Source: Albidovulum sp. bin36 (GTDB lineage Bacteria; Pseudomonadota; Alphaproteobacteria; Rhodobacterales; Rhodobacteraceae). From it: DNA of 32,142 bases. Below the pieces are notes generated by a model. The model saw only the letters and a program-made list of their open reading frames with translations, was not told the origin of the DNA and ran no database searches. How positions within the stretch are numbered: the stretch's first letter is position 1; every line of letters begins with the position of its first letter. The position numbers and the translations under genes are program-made. Of the stretch, positions 16,150 through 23,756 are shown piece by piece. The stretch is taken from positions 1 to 32,142 of the forward strand of contig MPMP01000062.1 of the NCBI GenBank assembly GCA_002238565.1, read 5' to 3'.

Positions 16150-17805
16150 ATGGGCGAGATCGATAGAGAGTCCATGGAATACGACATCGTAATTGTCGGC
16201 GCTGGTCCGTCGGGTCTATCGGCGGCGATCAGAATCAAGCAGCAGCAGCCGGACCTTGAAGTATGCGTGCTTGAAAAAGGTTCCGAGGTCGGAGCTCATA
16301 TCCTCTCGGGGGCGGTTCTGGATACCGCCGGGCTGGACAAGTTGCTGCCAGACTGGAAGGAAATGGGCGCCCCGGTCTCCGTCCCCGTAACGGAGGACAG
16401 GTTTTTCATACTTGGCGAGGCCGGCCAGCTGCGCGTTCCCAACTGGTTCATGCCCCCCTTGATGAACAATCACGGCAACTACATCGTTTCCATGGCGAAT
16501 TTGTGCCGCTGGCTGGCCGAGCGGGCCGAGGATCTCGAGGTCGATGTATTTCCGGGAATGTCCTGCTCTTCGATCGTCCATGCGCCCGACGGCAGGGTTT
16601 CAGGCGTGGTGGCCGGCGAATTCGGGCTGCAGCCGGACGGCGAGCGCGGGCCGAGCTACGAGCCCGGCGTGGAAGTCTTGGGAAAGTACGTTTTCCTAGC
16701 CGAAGGGGCGCGCGGTTCGCTCTCCAGGAAAGTCATCGCCGAATTCGATCTCGACAAGAATTCCGATGTTCCAAAATATGGAATCGGACTAAAGGAAATT
16801 TGGCAAGTCGATCCCGATAAATCCAGGCCGGGATCGGTTGTACACACCGCGGGCTGGCCGCTTGGAAGAAATGCCGGCGGCGGCTCATTCATCTATCACA
16901 TGGATAGGAACGAGGTTTGCGTCGGCTTCGTCGTCCATCTAAACTATAAGAACCCGCACCTCTATCCCTATATGGAGTTTCAGAGATTCAAGCACCATCC
17001 CGTCGTGCGCGAATTGCTCGAAGGCGGCAAGCGGGTCGCGTACGGAGCTCGCTGCATCAGCGAGGGCGGGTGGCAGTCGATCCCCAAGCCCGTTTTCCCA
17101 GGCGGAGTTCTGCTCGGGTGCTCCGCCGGACTGGTCAACGTTCCCAGAATCAAGGGCAACCACAATGCGATTCTGAGTGGAATCGCGGCCGCTGACGCCG
17201 CTTGCAGCGCTTTGGCGTCCGGTCGCGCCGGCGACGAGCTGGTGGAGTATTGGGATGAATTGAAGTCGGGCGCCATCGGCAAGGACTTGAAGCGAGTGCG
17301 AAACGTTAAGCCGATTTGGTCGAAATTCGGCTTTCTGGCCTCGATGCTTCTTGGCGGGTTCGACATGTGGATGGCGAATTTGACAGGCATCAATCCGCTG
17401 GGAACGCTAAGGCACGGCAAATCCGATGCCGAATGCACGGAGCCGGCGGAACGGCATTCGGTCATTGACTATCCTCGACCGGACGGCATCGTCAGTTTCG
17501 ACAGGCTGACGAACTTAAGCTATTCGGGAACCAATCACGACGAGGGGCAGCCGGTTCACCTGCATCTACTGGATCCATCGCTTCCAATCGATGTAAATCT
17601 TCCGCGCTTCGACGAGCCCGCCCAAAGGTACTGTCCTGCGGGCGTTTACGAAGTCAGGTACGATTCGTCGGGCGGCAATCCCAGTTTTCAAATCAATTCC
17701 CAGAACTGCGTTCACTGCAAGACCTGCGACATCAAGGATCCGTCCATGAATATCGAGTGGAGAACCCCGCAGGGCGGCGGCGGCCCCAACTACCCGAATA
17801 TGTAG
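16150..17805 (+). CDS. Electron transfer flavoprotein-ubiquinone oxidoreductase
   Basis: Membrane-associated enzyme that passes electrons from ETF, reduced by acyl-CoA and related dehydrogenases, to ubiquinone. The 551 residues begin with an FAD Rossmann motif (IVIVGAGPSGLSAAIR). AHILSGAVLD, NWFMPPLMNNHGNYIVS, the quinone/FAD region GGGSFIYHMDRN, GCSAGLVNVPRIKGNHNAILSG and a C-terminal 4Fe-4S site follow. The four cysteines of that site lie in RYCPAGVYE and QNCVHCKTCDIKDP. ATG 16150 was chosen over ATG 16093 because AAGGG stands 5 bases upstream and the extra 19 residues are not family-like; ATG 16174 is a third option. ETF subunit genes are not in the window. A TPR protein gene and ispE follow on the same strand. 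Confidence 0.96.
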   Translation: MGEIDRESMEYDIVIVGAGPSGLSAAIRIKQQQPDLEVCVLEKGSEVGAHILSGAVLDTAGLDKLLPDWKEMGAPVSVPVTEDRFFILGEAGQLRVPNWFMPPLMNNHGNYIVSMANLCRWLAERAEDLEVDVFPGMSCSSIVHAPDGRVSGVVAGEFGLQPDGERGPSYEPGVEVLGKYVFLAEGARGSLSRKVIAEFDLDKNSDVPKYGIGLKEIWQVDPDKSRPGSVVHTAGWPLGRNAGGGSFIYHMDRNEVCVGFVVHLNYKNPHLYPYMEFQRFKHHPVVRELLEGGKRVAYGARCISEGGWQSIPKPVFPGGVLLGCSAGLVNVPRIKGNHNAILSGIAAADAACSALASGRAGDELVEYWDELKSGAIGKDLKRVRNVKPIWSKFGFLASMLLGGFDMWMANLTGINPLGTLRHGKSDAECTEPAERHSVIDYPRPDGIVSFDRLTNLSYSGTNHDEGQPVHLHLLDPSLPIDVNLPRFDEPAQRYCPAGVYEVRYDSSGGNPSFQINSQNCVHCKTCDIKDPSMNIEWRTPQGGGGPNYPNM

Positions 17806-17899
17806 GTGGCGCGGATCGATTTTCACGCAGATAGCGCGACGGCGATTCGATGCCGCAATCCGAACAGCCGAATCCCGGAGCTTTTCCGGGGCGAGCGGC

Positions 17900-17928
17900 G
17901 GCAATGTCACGAAGTTTGATCCGCGCCC
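17900..17928 (+). repeat. Dispersed GN-KFDPRP motif, copy A
   Basis: A 29-base element in the 233-bp spacer between ETF-QO and the TPR gene. It starts GGCAA, ends TTTGATCCGCGCCC, and would translate as GNVTKFDPRP. It aligns with two 32-base copies at 23622 and 23673, differing by one codon-sized indel. The preceding ~20 bases also resemble those before the 23622 copy. Confidence 0.5.
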
Positions 17929-18038
17929 AAATGGAGGGAAGGCGATTGGCGCCGCGCGAATGTTCAAAATTTATTGTGGTTGATTGCGCTTTTAAGTATT
18001 TGCGGCTAGTAGACGATGACGCAGCCTAAGCGGATCAA

Positions 18039-19679
18039 TTGCAAAACTCTACTCTAATTGCCTTAGCAGTTCCAGCCGTGCTCGCGGGCGGAATTTCTCC
18101 AAGTTCCGCTCAAGTGGCTTCCGCCGATTCAGCCGGTTCATTCCTTGTCGGCCGATATGCTCAAATTGAAAGCGATTTTGAAATCGCGAGGGACAGTTAT
18201 TTGGCGCTCCTGAGCACGGAGCCCGAAAACGTTGGCGTTAAAAAAGACCTGCTCGAAGTGCTGGTCAATTACGGCGATAGCCAATCCGCCTATCAGTACG
18301 CCCGGGAATTGAATGATTCGGGGGACGAGACATTTCTAAGCGATCTCGTGCAAACGGTGGAGTTGTTCGAGAATCGACAGTATCAAGAAATCATTGATTG
18401 GAGCGAAGAATCCCGCCTGGCGGCCGATGAACTGAATTTGTACGGCTTCATGAACGCATGGGCGAATTTTGCCGCCGGGGATGTGAACCTCGCCTTAGAG
18501 AGGTTCGATGAGCTGGCGGCAAACGACAGCATATTGGAGATTGCCAAGCTTCAGCAGGGGTTGGCGTACGCTTCGGTTGGCGATTTCGGCAGCGCTCGCC
18601 AGGCGCTTGAAAAATCGGGATCTCTTCTAGGAACTGTTCCGTTCGACAGCCAGAATTTCTTGGACAATGTTACCGCTCAGATCGCCGACCCTTCGGCCGA
18701 TGCCGGGAGCGACCCGGCCGCGGGCTCCAGCGAAGCTGCCGGGCAGGAAATCGACTTCGAATTTGAAATTTCCCCCCAGCTCGGAGTTTCGACTTTTTTA
18801 TCGGCTTTGGGCAATGGCATGGGCAACGACCACTACTGGTCGCTGATATTTACCAGGCTAGCGCAGTTTCTGTATCCGGAATCGGATAAATACAACATAT
18901 GGATAGGGCGTTCACTGCGGAATCTTGGAAATTTCGAACTTGCGGAAAGTTCCTTTCAAAGGATTCCCGAAGGCGCCGACTACTACCGATTCGCGCTCGC
19001 GGAGAGAAGTAGTATTCTGCATGACTTGGGCAAGACCGAAGAATCCTTTTCCATTCTCTCCGAATATGCCGAGAAGTATTCGGATTCGCCGGATGCCTAT
19101 TGGGCTTTAGGCGATGCATATCGACGCGCCGGCGAGTTCGAACGCGCGGACGAGGCGTACAGCGATGCGATTTCGCTGTTGGACGATCCGGATTCCAGCA
19201 ATTGGCAGCTTTATTTTGCGAGAGGCATAGTCCGTGAACAGACGGGAGATTGGGATAGCGCAAAGACTGATCTGCGCACTTCGCTGGAATTGTCGCCTGA
19301 TCAGCCATTGGTGCTGAATTACCTGGGCTACTCCATGGTTGTTATGGACGAAGACCTGGTTGAGGCCGAAAGGCTAATCGAGAAGGCCGTCGAACTTGAG
19401 CCGAACAGCGGCTTCATCCTCGACTCGCTTGGCTGGGTTCTTTACCGTCGAGGACTGTACGAAGAAGCGGTGCTTCCAATGGAGAAAGCCATTAGCTTGG
19501 AACCGTCGGATCCGGTCATTAACGATCATTTGGGCGACGTGTATTGGATGGTCGGCCGCCATCGGGAAGCCGAATTCCAGTGGAAGCGGGCGCTGTCATT
19601 CGATCCGGAACCGGACGAGGCCAAGCGAATAGGAAAGAAGCTTAAATTCGGCCTGGACCACGTGCTGGCTCAAGAATAG
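18039..19679 (+). CDS. Secreted tetratricopeptide-repeat protein
   Basis: The 546-residue protein has a hydrophobic signal-like N-terminus (LIALAVPAVLAGG) with a plausible cleavage site after PSSA near residue 24, so it is probably periplasmic or attached to a membrane. TPR units are visible in the N-terminal half (~35-220) and more clearly from ~300 to 530, for example AYWALGDAYRRAGEFERADEAY, LDSLGWVLYRRGLYEEAV and DHLGDVYWMVGRHREAEFQW in successive repeats. An acidic, Ala/Ser-rich linker lies at ~220-245. The start must be TTG 18039, since a TAA stop stands 9 bases before it and no ATG follows nearby; the ribosome binding site is weak. A TPR protein between ETF-QO and ispE is, as far as I recall, a conserved alphaproteobacterial arrangement. 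ispE begins 3 bases after the stop. Its binding partner is unknown. Confidence 0.88.
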   Translation: MQNSTLIALAVPAVLAGGISPSSAQVASADSAGSFLVGRYAQIESDFEIARDSYLALLSTEPENVGVKKDLLEVLVNYGDSQSAYQYARELNDSGDETFLSDLVQTVELFENRQYQEIIDWSEESRLAADELNLYGFMNAWANFAAGDVNLALERFDELAANDSILEIAKLQQGLAYASVGDFGSARQALEKSGSLLGTVPFDSQNFLDNVTAQIADPSADAGSDPAAGSSEAAGQEIDFEFEISPQLGVSTFLSALGNGMGNDHYWSLIFTRLAQFLYPESDKYNIWIGRSLRNLGNFELAESSFQRIPEGADYYRFALAERSSILHDLGKTEESFSILSEYAEKYSDSPDAYWALGDAYRRAGEFERADEAYSDAISLLDDPDSSNWQLYFARGIVREQTGDWDSAKTDLRTSLELSPDQPLVLNYLGYSMVVMDEDLVEAERLIEKAVELEPNSGFILDSLGWVLYRRGLYEEAVLPMEKAISLEPSDPVINDHLGDVYWMVGRHREAEFQWKRALSFDPEPDEAKRIGKKLKFGLDHVLAQE

Positions 19680-19682
19680 AAA

Positions 19683-20582
19683 GTGCCGAGCGCATTAAGC
19701 GCAAAGGCGCGCGCAAAAATCAATTTCGCATTGCATGTCCTGGGCCGGCGCCGGGACGGCTTCCACGATCTCGACAGCATCGTAGCGTTCGCCGAGTTCG
19801 GAGACACGGTGGCCGTGGAACCATGCCGAGACCTCTCGATTGAAGTTTCAGGGCCCGCATCCGCCGGCGTTCCGGCGGACGAGCGGAATGTCGCCGCGAA
19901 GGCGGCAAGAATGCTGAGCGCGAATCTCGGCGCAAAAATAAAGATCGAAAAATGGATCCCCGCCGCTTCCGGCCTAGGCGGCGGCTCCTCGGACGCCGCG
20001 GCGGCTTTACGTCTGCTCTCAAAGCAATGGGGCGTATCGATTGGCCCGATTTCAAATTTCGCTCGCGTCGGCGCCGATGTCCCGGTTTGCCTGGCCGGAG
20101 GTTGTTCTCGAATCAGGGGCGCTGGCGAAACCGTGGAATTGCTGGAACCGGGCTGGCCGGAACTGCCTTTGGTATTGGCCAATGCGGGAAAAGAGGTTTC
20201 TACTACGAGAGTTTTCCAAGGCGTCAAGCGCTTCGGCGGGGCGCTGGTCGGCGAAATTCCCGGGACCTGCTCCGTTGGCGAATTGGCTGCATGGCTGGAA
20301 AATCAGCGCAACGATCTAGAATCGCCCGCTCTGTCGATAGCCCCGGAAATTCGCGACGTGCTGTCCCAGCTGTCCTCGTGCCGCGGCTGCCTGCTGGCCA
20401 GAATGTCGGGTTCCGGCGGAACCTGCTTCGGTATTTTTGAAAGCTCCGAGGCGGCCGTCCGAGCCAAGCGAAAAGTCCATCGCGCCAATAGCTCGTGGTG
20501 GTGCATTGCGACCAAGACGTCGGCAATCGGCCGCAAGATTGGCGCGCCTGAATTCAACACTCCGGAGCCGCGGCTTTTCTAG
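19683..20582 (+). CDS. ispE: 4-diphosphocytidyl-2-C-methyl-D-erythritol kinase
   Basis: Phosphorylates CDP-methylerythritol in the non-mevalonate isoprenoid pathway. The 299-residue GHMP kinase shows AKINFALHVLGRRRDGFHDLDS at the N-terminus, the phosphate-binding glycine loop ASGLGGGSSDAAAALR near residue 100, GADVPVCLAGG and the C-terminal ARMSGSGGTCFGIF. The start is GTG 19683, three bases after the TPR gene stop, which implies translational coupling. The 3' end overlaps the convergent polyprenyl synthase gene by 4 bases. Having ispE next to a polyprenyl diphosphate synthase places precursor supply and chain elongation side by side, although they are transcribed in opposite directions. Confidence 0.95.
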   Translation: MPSALSAKARAKINFALHVLGRRRDGFHDLDSIVAFAEFGDTVAVEPCRDLSIEVSGPASAGVPADERNVAAKAARMLSANLGAKIKIEKWIPAASGLGGGSSDAAAALRLLSKQWGVSIGPISNFARVGADVPVCLAGGCSRIRGAGETVELLEPGWPELPLVLANAGKEVSTTRVFQGVKRFGGALVGEIPGTCSVGELAAWLENQRNDLESPALSIAPEIRDVLSQLSSCRGCLLARMSGSGGTCFGIFESSEAAVRAKRKVHRANSSWWCIATKTSAIGRKIGAPEFNTPEPRLF

Positions 20583-21580
20583 GCGGCTCTTTCCGTGACG
20601 TAACGGGTGAGATCCGCTAGCTTGCCGCGGATAGGATGGTCGGGAAGAATTTCCAGAGAGTCTTGAGCGACCGCCGACCATCGCTCGGCTTCCTGCCGCG
20701 CCTTGTCAATGGATCCGTGCTTGCGAAGCAACTCCTTCGCGTATTCAAAATCGCCGTCCCGCTGCTCGCCGTTTACAATTACGCGAGACCAGAATCGCCT
20801 TTCTTCTTCGCTGGCGTTCGCCACGGCGCCAATGACGGGCAAAGTAACTTTGCGGTCGCGAAAATCGTCTCCTACATTCTTGCCCATGGATGCGGAATCG
20901 CCGCCGTAGTCAAGCACGTCGTCAACAATCTGAAAGCTAATTCCCAATGCATGGCCGAACTTTCTAAGCGCCGACAGTATTTCCGAATCCGCGCCGCCAA
21001 CCGCTCCGCCCGATTCCGCTGCGGCGGCAAACAGAGCCGAGGTCTTGCCCTCGATGATTTTTCTATAGGATTTCTCGTCGATGCTTAGATTGCGCGCCAT
21101 CGAAAGCTGAAGGATTTCGCCTTCCGCGATCGCTACGGCGGCCGACGAAAGAGATTCCAGGACTTTTCGCGAGCCAAGTTCAACCATAAGCTGGAGCGCC
21201 CGAGCCAGAAGAAAGTCGCCGACTAGTATCGACGAGCGATTGTCCCAGAGCAAATTGGCGGTCGGCCTCTGACGGCGCTGGTCGCTTTCGTCGACGACAT
21301 CGTCGTGGAGCAGCGTCGCCATATGGATGAATTCCACGGCTGCGGCCGCTTGTATGTGCAAGCCGCCGCGATATCCAAGAACCGCCGCGGCCGACAGGGT
21401 TAGCACCGGGCGAATTCGCTTGCCGCCCGCCTTGAATAAATGCGCCGAGACATCGCCGATCCTAGGCGCCAAGGTTGAATTCGCCTGATCGAGGATCGTT
21501 TTGCTCGTCGCATCCAAATCCGAGCGAAGATCGGCTACCAGGGACGCGAGCGGGTCGAAATTCTCGTCCTTTTCGTACAT
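20579..21580 (-). CDS. Long-chain polyprenyl diphosphate synthase (octa-/decaprenyl type)
   Basis: Condenses isopentenyl units to make the ubiquinone side-chain precursor. The 333-residue protein has KAGGKRIRPVLTLSAA, the first aspartate-rich motif LLHDDVVDESDQRR, GDFLLARALQLM, a GKTSALFAAAAESG segment, and the second motif ISFQIVDDVLDYGG. These fit trans-prenyltransferases of the IspB/DdsA class. Chain length cannot be read from sequence alone; alphaproteobacteria usually make Q10. ATG 21580 is preferred because AGGA lies 8 bases upstream. An in-frame ATG at 21607 lacks a ribosome binding site and would add nine residues. It is divergent from the DUF2007 gene, 51 bases away, and overlaps ispE by 4 bases at the 3' end. 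Confidence 0.95.
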   Translation of the reverse strand: MYEKDENFDPLASLVADLRSDLDATSKTILDQANSTLAPRIGDVSAHLFKAGGKRIRPVLTLSAAAVLGYRGGLHIQAAAAVEFIHMATLLHDDVVDESDQRRQRPTANLLWDNRSSILVGDFLLARALQLMVELGSRKVLESLSSAAVAIAEGEILQLSMARNLSIDEKSYRKIIEGKTSALFAAAAESGGAVGGADSEILSALRKFGHALGISFQIVDDVLDYGGDSASMGKNVGDDFRDRKVTLPVIGAVANASEEERRFWSRVIVNGEQRDGDFEYAKELLRKHGSIDKARQEAERWSAVAQDSLEILPDHPIRGKLADLTRYVTERAA

Positions 21581-21631
21581 GGGGCAATTCCTGCTCGACA
21601 AATCCATGCGCTAAGCATTATCTAGCGAAAT

Positions 21632-21850
21632 ATGAAAGAGCTTTATAGAACCAACGACCCTGCGGCGCTGGCCTGCGCTTCTGCCCTGCTCAACGGCGAA
21701 AGCATACCGAGTTTCGTTATGGATGTCCATATGAGCGTACTGGAAGGATCGATCGGCATTCTTCCCAGGAGGCTGATGGTGGCTGAAGCCGATTTGGAAG
21801 AGGCGAGAACCGTACTTTCCGACAACGGGTTTGAAATTTCGGAAAATTGA
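21632..21850 (+). CDS. DUF2007 family protein
   Basis: A 72-residue protein matching the small DUF2007 family (putative signal-transducing domain). The pattern is MKELYRTNDPAALACASALL, then GESIPSFVMDVHMS, a PRRLMVAEADLEEARTVL segment and a short C-terminus. The fold is expected to be a ferredoxin-like alpha/beta sandwich; no activity is established. There is no Shine-Dalgarno of note before ATG 21632. It lies directly upstream of the N6-adenine methyltransferase gene, which starts at or before its stop codon. To my knowledge this pair is common in alphaproteobacteria, so the two are probably translated from one message. Confidence 0.88.
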   Translation: MKELYRTNDPAALACASALLNGESIPSFVMDVHMSVLEGSIGILPRRLMVAEADLEEARTVLSDNGFEISEN

Positions 21851-21851
21851 A

Positions 21852-22616
21852 TTGGGATTCGAAAGCGCGGAGGTTACTCGCAACAGCTTTCTTGGCGAAA
21901 CGGTTTTCGCGCTTCAGCCCAAAAAGGGGTTTCGAGCCGGCATAGATTCCGTGCTCCTAGCCGCTTCTGTGCCCGCCGAAGCCGGTCAGTCGGTTCTGGA
22001 ACTCGGCTGCGGGGCGGGAATCGTCAGCCTATGCCTTGCGCGCCGGGTCGATGGATTGACTCTCGCGGGACTGGAACTGCAGGCGGACTACGCCGAATTG
22101 GCTCGAAGAAACGCAAGATTGAACGCCGTAGAAATTGAAGTCGAAGACGGGGATGTCGCCGAGCCGCCCCGAAGCATCCGCGCAAGGCAATTCGACCACG
22201 TGATTGCAAACCCGCCCTATTACAGAATTGGCGCGGGAAGCGTATCGAGCGATGAAGGCCGGGAACGCTCGCTCCGGGAAACAAGTCCATTGGAGGATTG
22301 GATAAACTGCGCGGTTAAGCGCTTGAAGCCCGGCGGGTGCTTTACCATGATTAATCGCGCCGAGCGGCTGGAGGAAATTCTAGGCGCTTTTAAAGGCCGC
22401 CGATGCTCCCTGGAGCTGAAGCCTGTTTATTCTCGCTCGAATTCCCCGTGCATTCGCGTCCTTTTCAGGGCTAGGAAGGATCGCAACGACGAATTGAGCA
22501 TTGCATCGCCCTTGATTCTCTTCGCGAACAAATCGGCATCCGGCGATTCGTCTTCCTGTTCCTACAGCGCTTGCGTTGAGCGCCTGCTAAGAAATCCGCT
22601 GCCGCTGCGATTCTAG
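21852..22616 (+). CDS. tRNA1(Val) (adenine(37)-N6)-methyltransferase family protein (TrmN6-like)
   Basis: SAM-dependent methyltransferase, COG4123-like. Near the N-terminus is TRNSFLGETVFALQPKKGFRAGIDSVLLAA. The SAM site is VLELGCGAGIVSLCLARR. The N6-adenine signature NPPY is in HVIANPPYYRIG, and LKPGGCFTMI follows. The E. coli member methylates A37 of tRNA(Val), but the family is broad and the exact target is inferred. The start is uncertain. TTG 21852 stands just after the DUF2007 stop with GGA 8 bases upstream (254 residues), while an in-frame TTG at 21831 would overlap DUF2007 and has no ribosome binding site. About 30 residues at the C-terminus are Ser-rich and poorly conserved. Confidence 0.88.
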   Translation: MGFESAEVTRNSFLGETVFALQPKKGFRAGIDSVLLAASVPAEAGQSVLELGCGAGIVSLCLARRVDGLTLAGLELQADYAELARRNARLNAVEIEVEDGDVAEPPRSIRARQFDHVIANPPYYRIGAGSVSSDEGRERSLRETSPLEDWINCAVKRLKPGGCFTMINRAERLEEILGAFKGRRCSLELKPVYSRSNSPCIRVLFRARKDRNDELSIASPLILFANKSASGDSSSCSYSACVERLLRNPLPLRF

Positions 22617-22756
22617 AATTCGTTGGCGCGCTGCGGCGCGTCGGAATCGCCAATTTTTCGTTCGAATATTGCGTCGATGGCGTGACATGGCCACTGATTT
22701 GCAGTAACATGACGCTAGGCGATAGGGCCTAAGCAATAAAGGAGTTGAATCGTCCA

Positions 22757-22924
22757 ATGTCAGAAATGGAGCATTTGAACGAGCTTCGCAAGATGCATGA
22801 GGATCTTTCGAAAAAAATTGAACTTGAACAGAACAGCCCCGGATCCGACAGCTTGGTAATTACCGAATTAAAAAAGCGGAAATTGAAAATAAAGGATAAG
22901 ATTCAACAACTTTCGAAAGTATAA
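22757..22924 (+). CDS. YdcH/DUF465 family small protein
   Basis: A 55-codon gene giving a highly charged helical protein. It has MEHLNELRKMHEDLSKKIEL in the first half and ITELKKRKLKIKDKIQQL in the second. This two-helix pattern, with the ELKKRKLKLKDxI ending, is typical of YdcH/DUF465 proteins, which are common in alphaproteobacteria and have no settled function. ATG 22757 is the most likely start; AGGAG (22740-22744) lies 12 bases upstream, a little far. An in-frame TTG at 22745 abuts that site too closely. The gene is the last of the conserved block, 140 bases after the methyltransferase. Its lower GC content is explained by its Lys-rich content. Confidence 0.85.
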   Translation: MSEMEHLNELRKMHEDLSKKIELEQNSPGSDSLVITELKKRKLKIKDKIQQLSKV

Positions 22925-23621
22925 TTTTTCTGATCGAGAGTTTTTCGCAGCTGATTGTCGTATTTCTCGATGTGAATGGCCGTTCATTCGAGACGATGCC
23001 GGCTGCTTCCGCCAACTAAAAAATAGGGTCGGTGCAATTCTGCGTTTTAACCGGAATCACTTCTGGATTTCGGAATTTCCTTTTTTTGCCGGAGCGCGGA
23101 ATTTTCAGGGCCAAGTTGATCCGATTGACCCCCGAAAGCGCTCGCGCCGGTCGGTTGAATCCTGATCGAAGACGGCGCGAGCCGGAGGGGACCTGAAGGC
23201 CGGCATGGACTGCGCCGGCTACGGCGGCGCCCGCTTCGCAATGGAATGCGATTTAGGCTTTGGCCGTTCGGATGAGGCAAGCCCCCGATTCCGAGCCTTT
23301 GCCGGGCTATGCGTATTCAGGCGGCCTTGCATTCCATCCGATTGCTCCTCGGCTTCGTCGACTTTCTCGGGTTGGACCGCCCCGGCATCTCGCGCCTCGG
23401 GCTGGAGATGCATCCAAGTCGAGTCTCGCCGCAACTCGCTCCGGGCCATTGGGATGCGCACGGGGATGGCCCGCGGATGCCGGTTCACGGAAGGAGACCT
23501 GAGCAGCCCGCCGACGAGCTGCGCTGTAATCGGCGAGCTTTCGAACCAATGCCGAGTCTTCTCGCGCAACCGCCCGCACCGCGGCTGCGCCGGTCGCGGC
23601 GGGCTTTTTCCAGCGGCGAGC

Positions 23622-23653
23622 GGCAACCCGATCGCGAAATTTGAGCTGCGCCC
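23622..23653 (+). repeat. Dispersed GN-KFDPRP motif, copy B
   Basis: A 32-base copy starting GGCAA, with GCGAAATTTGAGCTGCGCCC at its end. It translates as GNPIAKFELRP in the frame where copy C gives GNFYKKFDPRP. It is separated from copy C by 19 bases. It is the most diverged of the three copies (GAGCTG instead of GATCCG). Confidence 0.5.
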
Positions 23654-23672
23654 GGTTTCCGTAGTCCCGGAC

Positions 23673-23704
23673 GGCAATTTCTACAAGAAATTCGATCCGC
23701 GCCC
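23673..23704 (+). repeat. Dispersed GN-KFDPRP motif, copy C
   Basis: A 32-base copy starting GGCAATTTC and ending AAATTCGATCCGCGCCC. It translates as GNFYKKFDPRP. Compared with copy A, most differences fall at third codon positions (AAA/AAG, TTC/TTT). Confidence 0.5.
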
Positions 23705-23721
23705 TCCGTCAAGTGCGATCG

Positions 23722-23749
23722 TTGTAAATCCGAACTCGCCGTGTACAAA
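23722..23749 (+). promoter_or_regulatory. Candidate promoter for the ABC-F gene, possibly leaderless
   Basis: TTGTAA (23722-23727) and TACAAA (23744-23749) are 16 bases apart. The predicted start of transcription coincides with ATG 23757, and there is no Shine-Dalgarno before that ATG. Each box matches four of six consensus bases. Confidence 0.33.
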
Positions 23750-23756
23750 TACCGCT

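Larger units (their letters stand above)
22925..23756. other. 832-bp spacer upstream of the ABC-F gene; repeats, no convincing gene
   Basis: Frames are open on both strands through 23205-23700, one in phase with the ABC-F gene, but their translations are Arg/Pro/Ser-rich and match nothing I recognise. The true ABC-F start is 23757. The right end holds two 32-base motif copies at 23622 and 23673. A GC-rich stretch ending in a short T-run (GGCGGGCTTTTT, about 23597-23609) precedes them. The region may be a decayed gene, since overlapping open frames in GC-rich DNA alone do not show coding. Confidence 0.5.

Noticed and set aside
23205..23756. 184-residue N-terminal extension of the ABC-F protein
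   Set aside because: The sequence is Arg/Ser/Pro-rich and unlike any ABC-F domain; ATG 23757 opens the first conserved strand.
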